In this document: in pieces, positions 1 to 8,140 of the stretch | Position numbering within the stretch: position 1 is the first letter of the stretch | Layout: every line of letters starts with the position of its first letter | Source: Kaistella gelatinilytica | GTDB taxonomy: Bacteria > Bacteroidota > Bacteroidia > Flavobacteriales > Weeksellaceae | DNA length: 64,000 nucleotides | Direction of reading: 5' to 3' | NCBI RefSeq assembly: GCF_015679325.1 | Contig: NZ_JADPVI010000001.1 | Span: 124,001 to 188,000 of the forward strand | Notes under the pieces: model-generated | Seen by the model: only the letters and a program-made list of their open reading frames with translations | Database searches by the model: none | What the model was told of the DNA's origin: nothing | Position numbers and translations under genes: made by a program

Positions 1-1048
1 AGGAGTGAAAGATGTTCGCGAAGTCATCGATGAAGCCAAAAAACAAAACCTTTTTTCCGGGAAATCACCCATTTTATTTATTGATGAAATTCACCGTTTT
101 AATAAATCACAGCAAGACTCTCTGCTTCATGCCGTAGAAAAAGGCTGGATCGTTTTAATCGGTGCAACTACAGAAAATCCCAGTTTCGAAGTTGTTTCTG
201 CACTTTTATCGAGAAGTCAGGTTTATGTTTTGAAATCTTTGACTTTCAAAAAGTTAGAAGAATTGGCGGAAATTACCTTAAAAAAATACAACGAATTAGA
301 AAATACTTCCTTCAAAATAAAAGACAAAGAAGCATTTATTCAGTATTCCGGTGGTGACGCGAGAAAACTGATCAATTCGGTTGAAAATGTATTAAATCAA
401 TTTAAAAATTCTGATAAAAAAGAAATCGCTAACCAAGATGTGCTCGATGTTTTGCAGGAAACGATGGCGCTTTACGATAAAAATGGCGAACAGCATTATG
501 ATATTATTTCAGCGTTCATCAAATCGATGCGTGGTTCAGATCCGAATGGCACCGTTTATTGGTTAGCTCGAATGTTGGTTGGTGGAGAAGATATTAAATT
601 TATTGCGAGAAGAATGTTGATTTTAGCTTCCGAAGATATTGGTTTAGCGAATCCGAATGCGTTGATCATGGCGAATAATTGTTTTCAGGCTATCAATATT
701 ATCGGAAATCCTGAGGCGAGAATTATTTTAAGCGAAACTGCCGTTTATTTGGCGGTTTCCCCGAAAAGTAATTCTACGTATATGGCGATAAATGAAGCAA
801 TGTCTTTTGTGAAAAAGACGGGAAATCTGCCGGTTCCGTTACATTTACGAAACGCTCCGACTAAATTAATGAAAGATTTAGATTATGGAAAAAATTACGG
901 TTACGCTCATTCACACGAAGGAAATTTTGTTGATTTAGAATTTCTGCCGGATGAAATTAAAGGAACTAAATTTTACGAACCTGGAAAAAACACCACTGAA
1001 AATAAAATTGCTGAAGAACTTAAAAAGAAGTGGAAAGACAAATATTAA
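1..1048 (+). CDS. rarA: Replication-associated recombination protein A, 5' end cut by window
   Basis: AAA+ ATPase of the RarA/MgsA/WRNIP1 family, which acts at stalled replication forks with the clamp and single-strand binding protein. The frame is open to the left edge, so the true start, the Walker A loop and roughly 80 N-terminal residues lie outside. The GTG at base 5 is an internal valine of the family's SGVKD stretch. Visible are Walker B (ILFIDEIHRFNKSQQD), sensor 1 (GATTENPSFE), the sensor 2 region and the family's C-terminal tetramerisation part (RMLILASEDIGLANP). A hairpin with a T-run follows the stop, so the gene is probably transcribed without the next one. Family identity is secure. 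Confidence 0.93.
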   Translation, partial: GVKDVREVIDEAKKQNLFSGKSPILFIDEIHRFNKSQQDSLLHAVEKGWIVLIGATTENPSFEVVSALLSRSQVYVLKSLTFKKLEELAEITLKKYNELENTSFKIKDKEAFIQYSGGDARKLINSVENVLNQFKNSDKKEIANQDVLDVLQETMALYDKNGEQHYDIISAFIKSMRGSDPNGTVYWLARMLVGGEDIKFIARRMLILASEDIGLANPNALIMANNCFQAINIIGNPEARIILSETAVYLAVSPKSNSTYMAINEAMSFVKKTGNLPVPLHLRNAPTKLMKDLDYGKNYGYAHSHEGNFVDLEFLPDEIKGTKFYEPGKNTTENKIAEELKKKWKDKY

Positions 1049-1073
1049 AGTTCTGATTTTTAAAATTTAAGAA

Positions 1074-1103
1074 ACATCTGATTGATTGTCAGGTGTTTTT
1101 TTT
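1074..1103 (+). terminator. Intrinsic terminator of rarA
   Basis: An 8-bp stem (acatctga with tcaggtgt, one G-U pair) and a 7-base loop, followed by a run of seven or more T, 26 bases after the rarA stop. Confidence 0.75.
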
Positions 1104-1110
1104 ATCTTTA
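1082..1110 (+). promoter_or_regulatory. Possible promoter of the M1 aminopeptidase gene
   Basis: TTG at 1082-1084, 18 bases, then TATCTTTA at 1103-1110, one mismatch from the Bacteroidota -7 consensus TAnnTTTG. The ATG follows 16 bases later. It overlaps the rarA terminator loop, which weakens the case. Confidence 0.35.
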
Positions 1111-1126
1111 ATTTAAATTTTAGATC

Positions 1127-3055
1127 ATGAAAAAATTATATCTCCTTATATTAACTGCTCTTTTTTCGGTAACTCTTTTTTCTCAATCTTATTCTGAAAA
1201 CAAAACTTTAGTTGATAATGAACTGAAGAATTACGAAAAAATGATCAATTTTAATGTGAATCCAAACACTTTAAATTATGATCTGAAATACCAAAGAATG
1301 GAGGTGAATTTAGATCCGGCAATTTTGCAGATTTCGGGTTCGGTAACTTCTCATTTTTTACCAAATTCAGCAATGTCGAGTATTTATTTTGACTTCACCG
1401 ATCAAATTCCGGTATCTGAAATTCTGTATCACGGAACCAATTTAAATTTCCAGCAATTGTCCACGAAAGAATTAAAAATTGATTTCCCAACAACATTGCC
1501 CGCAAATACGTTGGATTCTTTGACTGTAAAATATTCAGGCGTACCCGATAATTCCGGCAGAACTTCTTTTTATGTGGGAAACCATTCAGGAAGTCCCGTG
1601 ATGTCGACATTATCTGAACCTTACGGCGCACAAAACTGGTTCCCTACGAAACAAAGTATGAACGATAAAATTGATCGGTTCGATATGAAAATTACAACGC
1701 CAGAACTTTACAGCGTAGCCTCAAACGGAAAATTAATGTCTGAAAATTTAGTTCCAGGCAACAAAAAAGTTACATATTGGCGAACCCAATATCCGACCGC
1801 TGCTTACTTGATTGCATTCTCCATAGGAGAATTTGTGAAGACCACAGATGTTATGGGAAATACATCATTTCCGTATGTGAATTATTTATATCCTGACACG
1901 AGTACAAATCCTGCAATTCAAAATAATTTGGAATGGACGAAGCAGTGCATGACGATTTTTGAAAATTATTTCGGTCCATATCCTTTTTCAAATGAAAAAT
2001 ACGGTCACATGGAATTTGCTGTAAATGGAGCTTGCATGGAGCATCAAACAATGTCCTCCATGAGTTCTTTCGGGAAAACAGAGATTGCGCATGAACTTTC
2101 CCATCAATGGTTTGGTGATAAAATTACGTGTGGTTCCTGGAATGAAGCCTGGTTGAATGAAGGTTTTGCCACTTATGCAGAACATGTAATATTTGAGAAA
2201 AATATCAAGACGCACGCAGAATTTATGGCTCATTTAGCGAATCAGATTAATGTGATTACAAGCCTTCCGAACGGAAAGATTTATGTAAATGATAGTGATT
2301 TGGGAAATATTGCTACGGTTTTCAGCGGACGGTTGACCTATGTAAAAGGCGGTTTTACGTTGCGCATGATCAAATGGATTTTGGGTGATGATATCTTTTA
2401 CCAAATGTTGAAAGATTATACTTCAAATCCGGCATTTATCTATAAATATGCAAAAACAGAGGATTTCAAAAATCAGATTCTGACTTCAACAGGAAAAGAT
2501 TTTACAGAATTTTTTAATGACTGGATTTATGGGGAAGGTTACCCAACTTATACCATTAAATGGAATCAGCCGGTAGCAAATCAGGATCTTAAATTTTTGG
2601 TTTCTCAAACGCAAAGTGATCCTTCAGTAAGTTTTTTCAAATTGCCTTTGCCAATTACAATTACCGGAACGAATGGGGAAATTGCTGATCTGGTTTTAGA
2701 TAATAATTTGAATGGTCAATCTTTTTCAAAACCCTTGAATTTTCAGGTTGCGACCGTAGAATTTAATAAGGAATATGAAATTATTGAAAAGAATTCGACT
2801 GTAGTTTTTGATGCTGCTTTAGCGACCGATTCTAAAGTAAAAGAAGAGATTGTTTTGTTTCCAAATCCTGTAAAAGATCAGTTGAACTTTAAAGGAATTT
2901 CAAAAATTACACCTTTCGAAATCTATGCGTTGGATGGAAAATTAATTAAAAAAGGAAATTATAAACCGTCCAATTCTATTAATATTTCCAGTTTGAATTC
3001 TGGCGTTTACATCATTAAAATAGAAGGAAAAAATTTAAAATTTTCGAAAAAATAA
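1127..3055 (+). CDS. Secreted M1-family metallo-aminopeptidase with type IX sorting domain
   Basis: Zinc aminopeptidase that removes N-terminal residues from peptides outside the cell or at its surface. A signal peptide covers about residues 1-20 (ends FSQ). The catalytic region has the exopeptidase motif near residues 301-306 (GACMEH) and the zinc site HELSH at 322-326 with the third ligand E345 in NEGFATYAE, the spacing expected for M1. Residues from about 577 form a type A T9SS C-terminal sorting domain (FPNPVKDQL ... GVYIIKIEG), so the protein should be exported by the type IX system. The sequence between is an ordinary M1 thermolysin-like domain. The gene stands alone between rarA and the opposing pheA. 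Confidence 0.92.
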   Translation: MKKLYLLILTALFSVTLFSQSYSENKTLVDNELKNYEKMINFNVNPNTLNYDLKYQRMEVNLDPAILQISGSVTSHFLPNSAMSSIYFDFTDQIPVSEILYHGTNLNFQQLSTKELKIDFPTTLPANTLDSLTVKYSGVPDNSGRTSFYVGNHSGSPVMSTLSEPYGAQNWFPTKQSMNDKIDRFDMKITTPELYSVASNGKLMSENLVPGNKKVTYWRTQYPTAAYLIAFSIGEFVKTTDVMGNTSFPYVNYLYPDTSTNPAIQNNLEWTKQCMTIFENYFGPYPFSNEKYGHMEFAVNGACMEHQTMSSMSSFGKTEIAHELSHQWFGDKITCGSWNEAWLNEGFATYAEHVIFEKNIKTHAEFMAHLANQINVITSLPNGKIYVNDSDLGNIATVFSGRLTYVKGGFTLRMIKWILGDDIFYQMLKDYTSNPAFIYKYAKTEDFKNQILTSTGKDFTEFFNDWIYGEGYPTYTIKWNQPVANQDLKFLVSQTQSDPSVSFFKLPLPITITGTNGEIADLVLDNNLNGQSFSKPLNFQVATVEFNKEYEIIEKNSTVVFDAALATDSKVKEEIVLFPNPVKDQLNFKGISKITPFEIYALDGKLIKKGNYKPSNSINISSLNSGVYIIKIEGKNLKFSKK

Positions 3056-3080
3056 ACTTTAAAATTCAGGTTATTGTAAA

Positions 3081-3920
3081 TTAACCTTCCAGCAGATATT
3101 CCTTATAATGTCCGAGAAATTTTACATTCGCGCCAAAAGATCTTAATTCCTCCAAAGCGTTTTCTGATAAAATTGAATGCCATTCATTAGCAACATTAAT
3201 AAAGAAAAAATAATTTCCTAATCCTGTTTTCAAAGTTCTGCTTTCAATTTTTGACAAGTTCATTTTTCGCCACGCAAAAACCGATAAAACCTGATGTAAT
3301 CCTCCTGCGTGATCTTCGGGAAGCGTTATTATTAAAGAAGTTTTCTCTGATGTTTTAGGCAAATCTAACTGTAGATTATTTTTCTTCTTTGAGATGACGA
3401 TAAATTTGGTGTGATTCTGTTCAAAATCCTGAATATTAGAATTGATGATTTTTAAACCGTACAATTTCGCCGCGTAAGAATTTGCGATCGCGGCCCATTT
3501 TTCCTGAGGATTTTCTGCGACTAATTTTGCCGAAGCTGAAGTAGAACTAAAATCCTGCGTTTCCATATTTTTAAAATGATCATTTCGGAAATGAAAAGTT
3601 TGCGCCAAAGCTTGCGGATGAGAAATGATCTTCTCAAAATCTTCATTAGTCGGATGAATCATTAAATGATGCGCGATCGGCATCACCGCTTCAGTTTCGA
3701 TAAAAATATCTTCGAAATCGTAGAGATAATCCAAAGTCATAGAAACGGTTCCTTCAATAGAGTTTTCGAGCGGAACGACTGCTTTTTCGGCCTCGCCATT
3801 TTTTACCGCATTAAAGCAATCTAAAATGCTCGACTGCGGAACAAGATCGTTATCAGGAAAAATTTGAGAACACGCCAACTGCGTGAAACTTGCGTGTGGA
3901 CCGAGGAAAGCAATTTTCAT
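3081..3920 (-). CDS. pheA: Prephenate dehydratase with ACT domain
   Basis: Converts prephenate to phenylpyruvate for phenylalanine synthesis. It is monofunctional, 279 residues, with no chorismate mutase domain. The N-terminal catalytic domain begins MKIAFLGPHASFTQ. The usual TRF active-site motif reads T171-K172-F173 here (QNHTKFIVI), a conservative change at a normally invariant arginine. The regulatory ACT domain spans about 195-275 (GGLHQVLSVFAWRKMNLSKIESRT), where the feedback-linked ESRP is ESRT. I chose ATG 3920 over the in-frame ATG at 3965 because family homology begins there and a perfect TAnnTTTG element lies 4 bases upstream. The upstream extension would be a strange aromatic-rich peptide. 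Confidence 0.9.
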   Translation of the reverse strand: MKIAFLGPHASFTQLACSQIFPDNDLVPQSSILDCFNAVKNGEAEKAVVPLENSIEGTVSMTLDYLYDFEDIFIETEAVMPIAHHLMIHPTNEDFEKIISHPQALAQTFHFRNDHFKNMETQDFSSTSASAKLVAENPQEKWAAIANSYAAKLYGLKIINSNIQDFEQNHTKFIVISKKKNNLQLDLPKTSEKTSLIITLPEDHAGGLHQVLSVFAWRKMNLSKIESRTLKTGLGNYFFFINVANEWHSILSENALEELRSFGANVKFLGHYKEYLLEG

Positions 3921-3924
3921 CCAG

Positions 3925-3960
3925 CAAAAATAAAAAAGCCATTCGAGATAAAGGCTTTTT
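3925..3960 (-). promoter_or_regulatory. pheA promoter -7 element overlapping a terminator-like hairpin
   Basis: On the minus strand TATTTTTG (3932-3925) ends 4 bases before the pheA ATG, so the transcript would begin at or next to the start codon. Just upstream a stem of 8 bp (aaaaagcc with ggcttttt, 3933-3940 and 3953-3960) is followed by the T-rich stretch that contains the -7 element. The hairpin could be the terminator of something upstream or part of an attenuator. Confidence 0.45.
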
Positions 3961-4053
3961 ATCATAGATAATTTTTTTATTTATTTTGATTGGAAAAGTT
4001 TTCAATTTTGGATGGTTATCACTAAAATTTATAAGTAAGGATTAACAGATCTA

Positions 4054-4086
4054 CAAAAAAAAATCTGTACAAAAAGTACAGATTTT
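4054..4086 (-). terminator. Terminator of the stress-protein-like gene
   Basis: A perfect 11-bp stem (aaaatctgtac, loop aaaaa, gtacagatttt) that on the minus strand is followed by nine T. It lies 24 bases after the stop of the gene at 4110-4553. Confidence 0.8.
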
Positions 4087-4109
4087 AGTATCCAGAAAAT
4101 ATTTTTCTT

Positions 4110-4553
4110 TTACGCTCTGACTTCGGTGCTGATTCCTTCACTGATTGCTCCACGGGAAATAGACATTTGAGGCATTGAATAGATTTGAGATTTTGCTCTC
4201 AATTCAACAATTTTTTTTACGTAATCTAAATTTTTTGCTTCTTCGATCGTCATGTCTTGAAATTCATAGATTTTCACAACATCATTTTTTTCGAATGATT
4301 TTTTAATAGTGTTCAATTCTTCTTCATTTCGAACTGCAACACTTGTGATCAGACTTTCAACTTCAGTTTTGGCCGGAGTTTTATCAATACCTAAAAGTTT
4401 TTTCCAGAAGTTTCTTTTATCTTCTTTGGAGCTGTTTTTATTGGTGGTATAAATAATATAGTCTTCATTTTTAATGCCTGACTGTTCGATTCCTTCTGAG
4501 ATTTCTTTTGCGAATTTTTGGTTTGGAAACAAACCTACTACTGTATAATTCAT
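4110..4553 (-). CDS. Conserved hypothetical protein, resembles YflT/GSP17M stress domain
   Basis: A 147-residue soluble protein without signal peptide or membrane segment. It opens MNYTVVGLFPNQKFAKEISE and contains a central helix-rich, lysine-rich part (NFWKKLLGIDK) and a second beta-alpha unit (SVAVRNEEELNTIKKSFEKN). The opening and the two-part layout recall the general-stress-protein 17M/YflT-like domain, which often places a repeat of 'regulate permeability to avoid' style helices after it, but I see no decisive motif. The gene is monocistronic, with its own terminator and a perfect TATATTTG upstream. The function is unknown, and the stress link is only a resemblance. Confidence 0.6.
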   Translation of the reverse strand: MNYTVVGLFPNQKFAKEISEGIEQSGIKNEDYIIYTTNKNSSKEDKRNFWKKLLGIDKTPAKTEVESLITSVAVRNEEELNTIKKSFEKNDVVKIYEFQDMTIEEAKNLDYVKKIVELRAKSQIYSMPQMSISRGAISEGISTEVRA

Positions 4554-4583
4554 CTTGATATTTTTTTGTTTTTAATTTCTATG

Positions 4584-4591
4584 CAAATATA
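4584..4591 (-). promoter_or_regulatory. -7 element (TATATTTG) of the 4110-4553 gene
   Basis: Perfect TAnnTTTG on the minus strand, 30 bases before the ATG. A TTTG lies 14 bases further upstream (4609-4606), shorter than the usual spacing. Confidence 0.5.
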
Positions 4592-4736
4592 CTTCTGTTT
4601 TAGTTCAAAAAAGTTAATATTTAAGAAATTAATGCGTAATTGATAAAAATCATGTATTTTTTTACGAATATAATAATTGATATTGTCTATTTTAAGAAGT
4701 GATGATCTTTAATGTTGAAAAGTGAGTTGACCAGGC

Positions 4737-4766
4737 TTTGATGAGGAAAAATATTAAATATCTTTG
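4737..4766 (+). promoter_or_regulatory. Promoter of pepE
   Basis: TTTG at 4737-4740, an 18-base spacer and TATCTTTG at 4759-4766, matching both boxes of the Bacteroidota promoter. The TTG at 4764 lies inside the -7 box, so it cannot be the translation start, which supports ATG 4788, 21 bases downstream. Confidence 0.7.
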
Positions 4767-4787
4767 TCTGATATAAAAATTCTACAA

Positions 4788-5480
4788 ATGAATATTATTT
4801 TAGCATCAACTTCAACGCTTTTCGGCGGAAATTATTTTGAATATCTGCAACACGAAATAGCGGAACTTTTCACAGGAATTGACGAGATCATTTTTATTCC
4901 TTTCGCAAGACCGGGAGGAATTTCGCACGAAGATTATACAAACACAGCGAGAACATTTTTTGCGAAACTAAATATTAAAGTGAAAGGTCTTCATGAATTT
5001 GAGGATAAAATAGGCGCAATAAATTCAGCACAAGGTTTTTTCACCGGTGGCGGAAATACTTTTCTTTTGGTCAAAACTTTACACGAAGAAAATTTAATGA
5101 CTCTTTTGAAGGAAAATGTAGAAAAAGGAAAACCTTATTTAGGTTCCAGCGCAGGATCGAATATTGGTGGTCTCAATATGAAAACGACGAATGATATGCC
5201 GATCGTTTATCCATCAAGTTTTGATACGATGGGTTTGGTACCGTTCAATATTAATCCGCATTATTTAGATGCAAATCCGGATTTGAAACATAATGGCGAA
5301 ACCCGCGAAACTCGGATCAAAGAATTTTTGACGCAAAATGACACCAAGGTGATCGGACTTCGGGAAGGAAACTGGATTCGAAAAGTGGGGTCAAAAATTA
5401 CGGTCGAAGGAAATCAACTCACCCGAATTTTTGAAAAAAACAAAGAACCTTATGAAATTGAAGCGGGAAATGAGTTATAA
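4788..5480 (+). CDS. pepE: Dipeptidase E, peptidase family S51
   Basis: Cytoplasmic serine peptidase that cleaves N-terminal Asp-X dipeptides. The 230-residue protein starts MNIILASTSTLFGGNYFEYL. The nucleophile serine sits in the elbow LGSSAGSNIGG near residue 122, a family signature, and the preceding GFFTGGGNTF is also typical. The His of the triad is probably in NINPHYLDAN. The start is ATG 4788, since the upstream TTG at 4764 falls inside the promoter. The stop is separated by one base from the stop of the opposing thioesterase gene, so the two 3' ends are nearly fused. Confidence 0.88.
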   Translation: MNIILASTSTLFGGNYFEYLQHEIAELFTGIDEIIFIPFARPGGISHEDYTNTARTFFAKLNIKVKGLHEFEDKIGAINSAQGFFTGGGNTFLLVKTLHEENLMTLLKENVEKGKPYLGSSAGSNIGGLNMKTTNDMPIVYPSSFDTMGLVPFNINPHYLDANPDLKHNGETRETRIKEFLTQNDTKVIGLREGNWIRKVGSKITVEGNQLTRIFEKNKEPYEIEAGNEL

Positions 5481-5481
5481 T

Positions 5482-5892
5482 TTATTCCTGCCAGTTTTTT
5501 TCGATGAACTCCATTAAAAATGACGGGCATTTTACTACTTTATTTGTTCTGGAATCTAAAAAGAAAAGTGTTGTTTTGGCTTCCGTAATTTTCTCTTTAG
5601 AACTGTTATAAATTTCATATTCAAACTCGACCCGAACTCCCGGAATTTTTTTGATGAAGGTATGAATTTCGAGAATTTCATCATACAAAGCAGGCTTCAT
5701 ATACTTAATGCTGTACTCTGAAACAGGCAGCCAAATTCCCTGATTTTCAATCTCATCGTATGATATTCCTAAGGTGCGAAAAAGCTCAACTCTCGCAACT
5801 TCGAAGTATTGTGCATAGATGCCGTAGTATACATATTTCATGGGATCTGTTTCTGCGTAACGTACTCTAATTGAGTGGGTTGTGTGTATCAT
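5482..5892 (-). CDS. Acyl-CoA thioesterase, hotdog fold (YbgC/4HBT type)
   Basis: Hydrolyses acyl-CoA thioesters. At 136 residues it is the usual length for a single hotdog domain. The signature RYAETDPMKYVYYGIYAQYF (residues 10-29) contains the catalytic aspartate region of the 4-hydroxybenzoyl-CoA thioesterase-like family (RYxETDxMGVVxH), although the usual histidine at the end of the motif is replaced by tyrosine/glycine. The substrate cannot be told. The gene runs divergently from dnaA, with a 133-base shared promoter region, an order I believe is common among Chryseobacterium relatives. Confidence 0.85.
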   Translation of the reverse strand: MIHTTHSIRVRYAETDPMKYVYYGIYAQYFEVARVELFRTLGISYDEIENQGIWLPVSEYSIKYMKPALYDEILEIHTFIKKIPGVRVEFEYEIYNSSKEKITEAKTTLFFLDSRTNKVVKCPSFLMEFIEKNWQE

Positions 5893-5913
5893 TGAAGTTT
5901 AAAATTGATCATA

Positions 5914-5945
5914 CAAATATATTTTTAAATAACCAATAGCACAAA
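5914..5945 (-). promoter_or_regulatory. Promoter of the thioesterase gene
   Basis: On the minus strand TTTG (5945-5942), 20 bases, then TATATTTG (5921-5914), 21 bases before the ATG. Both boxes fit the Bacteroidota consensus. Confidence 0.6.
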
Positions 5946-6025
5946 AATTTTTTTAAGAAAATTAAAAATTCGATATTTGTTGTCCTGCCAAAATTAAATA
6001 ATTCAGGAAAAATTGCACAAGGAAA

Positions 6026-7480
6026 ATGAATGAAAATTTAACTCTCATTTGGGAAAATTGTCTACAGTTCATGAGAGATAATCTCAATGCCGCTGAAGAC
6101 AATACAGATCTTAAAAAACTAGAAAATTCTTTTGATTTACTGTTCGATAATGTGCAGCCAGTTTCTTTGGTAAGCAATAATCTTACGCTTCTGGTCCCAA
6201 GTGATTTTTACAAAGAATACATTGAAGATAATTATTTGTCTTTGCTTTCTGCAGCGCTGAAAAAAAATATTGGAAAGGGCGTAAAACTTTGGTATTCCGT
6301 GATGGAAAACAGACCAAGTGGTCAGGAAAAACCCATTACCGTCAACTTTAAAGGGAAAAGTATCCCTACGCCAAAAATTCAGGAAACTTTGCCACCTTCA
6401 TTTTCTGCAAACCTGATCAATCCTTTTGTTGTTCCTGGAATGAAAAAAGTGAACATCGATTCTAATTTGAAAGCTGATTTTTCTTTTGATAATTATGTTG
6501 AAGGTGAAAGTAATAAATTTGCGGCGACTGTAGCGAAATCAATTGCGAAAAGACCGGGCGCCACTGCATTTAATCCACTGTTTTTACATGGTGGTTATGG
6601 AGTTGGTAAAACGCATTTGGGACACGCAGTTGGTTTAGAAGTTAAAAATTCTTATCCTGATAAAGTAGTTCTTTATCTTTCCTCCGAGAAATTTATTCAG
6701 CAATTCGTTTCTGCTGCAAAAGCTCATAAACAAACAGAATTCGCGAATTTCTATCAGATGGTTGATGTTTTGATCATCGATGATATTCAGTTTCTATCCG
6801 GAAAAAAATCGACACAGGACAGTTTCTTCCACATTTTCGATTATCTGCACCAAAACGGAAAACAGATTATTTTAACTTCTGATAAAGCACCTGTTGATAT
6901 TTTAGATATTCAGGAAAGAATTGTTTCCCGATTCAAATGGGGACTTTCCGCAGAAATAAAATCTCCGGATTTTGATACGAGAAGAAGAATTATTATCGAT
7001 AAACTAAGCCGCGACGGAATTGTTTTAACGGAAGATATGCTGGATTACCTTGCATCGGAAGTAAAAACTAATGTTCGTGAATTGATCGGGGTAATCAATT
7101 CAGTCATCGCTTATTCGACAATATATAAGTCAGACCTATCGTTGGAATTGTTGAAAGAAACAATAAGTAAGATCGCGGCGAACCAGAAAAAAGTAATCAA
7201 TATTCCTTATATTCAGGATGTTGTTTGTGAATATTTTGGGATTGAAAGAGAGCAGCTTTTATCCAAAACACGCAAAAGAGAAATTGCTTTACCAAGACAA
7301 TTAGCGATGTATTTTGCAAAAGAGTTAACCAACGCAACCTTTACGAAAATCGGTGAGGAAATGGGCGGAAAAGATCACTCAACCGTTATGTACGCTTGTG
7401 ATACGATCAAAGATGTTTCGAAAATTGATAAGGAACTGAAAAAATACGTAAAAGAATTAGGCGAAAAAATTAGACAATAA
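6026..7480 (+). CDS. dnaA: Chromosomal replication initiator DnaA
   Basis: Binds origin DnaA boxes and melts the origin DNA. The 484-residue protein has the four usual domains: N-terminal DnaB/DiaA interaction domain (about 1-85), a short linker, the AAA+ domain with Walker A GGYGVGKT (189-196) and Walker B VLIIDD (248-253), and the C-terminal box-binding helix-turn-helix with the signature DHSTVMYAC from D450. Upstream sequence has a 7/8 match to the -7 element (5972-5979) but no recognisable DnaA boxes, so the origin does not obviously sit here. A terminator follows. Confidence 0.97.
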   Translation: MNENLTLIWENCLQFMRDNLNAAEDNTDLKKLENSFDLLFDNVQPVSLVSNNLTLLVPSDFYKEYIEDNYLSLLSAALKKNIGKGVKLWYSVMENRPSGQEKPITVNFKGKSIPTPKIQETLPPSFSANLINPFVVPGMKKVNIDSNLKADFSFDNYVEGESNKFAATVAKSIAKRPGATAFNPLFLHGGYGVGKTHLGHAVGLEVKNSYPDKVVLYLSSEKFIQQFVSAAKAHKQTEFANFYQMVDVLIIDDIQFLSGKKSTQDSFFHIFDYLHQNGKQIILTSDKAPVDILDIQERIVSRFKWGLSAEIKSPDFDTRRRIIIDKLSRDGIVLTEDMLDYLASEVKTNVRELIGVINSVIAYSTIYKSDLSLELLKETISKIAANQKKVINIPYIQDVVCEYFGIEREQLLSKTRKREIALPRQLAMYFAKELTNATFTKIGEEMGGKDHSTVMYACDTIKDVSKIDKELKKYVKELGEKIRQ

Positions 7481-7508
7481 TTTGCTCGTGAAATATCAAA
7501 ATAATAAG

Positions 7509-7537
7509 AAGGGATTTTTTTAAATTCCTTTTTTTTA
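7509..7537 (+). terminator. Terminator of dnaA
   Basis: A 9-bp stem (aagggattt with aaattcctt, one G-U), a TTTT loop and a run of T. Confidence 0.7.
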
Positions 7538-7572
7538 TTTTTAATTTTCGACCTTTGTAAAAATAGTTATTT

Positions 7573-8031
7573 ATGAAAATTTTAATGGTTTGTCTCGGTA
7601 ATATTTGTCGCAGTCCGCTTGCGGAAGGGATTTTGAAATCAAAGTTACCCGATGATTTTACAGTAGATTCAGCAGGCACACTTGAGAATAATGCAGGGAA
7701 AAGTCCGGATCACCGCTCCGTTTCGACTGCCCAAAAATATAATATCGATATCTCTGATCAACGATCCAGACTTTTTGTTCCACAGGATTTTCAAATCTAT
7801 GATCGCATTTATGTAATGGATAAAAGCAATTTGAAAAATGTACTGGCTTTGTCTAAGGATGAAAATGGACGCCAAAAAGTTTCCTTAATTTTAGGAGATC
7901 AAGAAGTTCCGGATCCATTCTGGAGTGAAATGGAAGATTTTGATAAGGTCTATCAAATGCTCGATAAAGCTTCTGATAAGATTGCTGAAGAACTAAAAGA
8001 GTCCGTTTTAAAAGAGTCAGGTAAAAAGTAA
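7573..8031 (+). CDS. Low-molecular-weight protein tyrosine phosphatase
   Basis: Cytoplasmic phosphatase for phosphotyrosine proteins, often linked to control of polysaccharide synthesis kinases. The P-loop VCLGNICRS gives the CX5R motif with C7 and R13, and the general acid aspartate is in VPDPFW near residue 117. The length of 152 is usual for the family. A near-match to the -7 element (gacctttg, 7550-7557) precedes the ATG by 15 bases. It is followed, 109 bases on, by the RsmI-like gene and may be co-transcribed with it. Confidence 0.92.
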   Translation: MKILMVCLGNICRSPLAEGILKSKLPDDFTVDSAGTLENNAGKSPDHRSVSTAQKYNIDISDQRSRLFVPQDFQIYDRIYVMDKSNLKNVLALSKDENGRQKVSLILGDQEVPDPFWSEMEDFDKVYQMLDKASDKIAEELKESVLKESGKK

Positions 8032-8081
8032 AAAGAGCCAAGTTTTAATATTAATTTTTAAATAAGAAATTTTAATTCTAA

Positions 8082-8132
8082 ACTCAAAAACTCAAAAACT
8101 CAAACATTCAAGTACTTCAAATCTCAAATACT
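8082..8132 (+). repeat. Short tandem repeat, ACTCAAAA unit
   Basis: Three consecutive 8-base units (ACTCAAAA, ACTCAAAA, ACTCAAAC; 8082-8105), followed by decayed copies (attcaagt, acttcaaa, tctcaaat) up to 8132. It lies in the 109-base spacer before the RsmI-like gene. Confidence 0.6.
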
Positions 8133-8140
8133 AAAAAATC

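Noticed and set aside
5893-6025. Possible replication origin upstream of dnaA
   Set aside because: No TTATCCACA-type DnaA boxes or AT-rich 13-mer series were found in the 133-base gap. Only promoter-like sequence is there.
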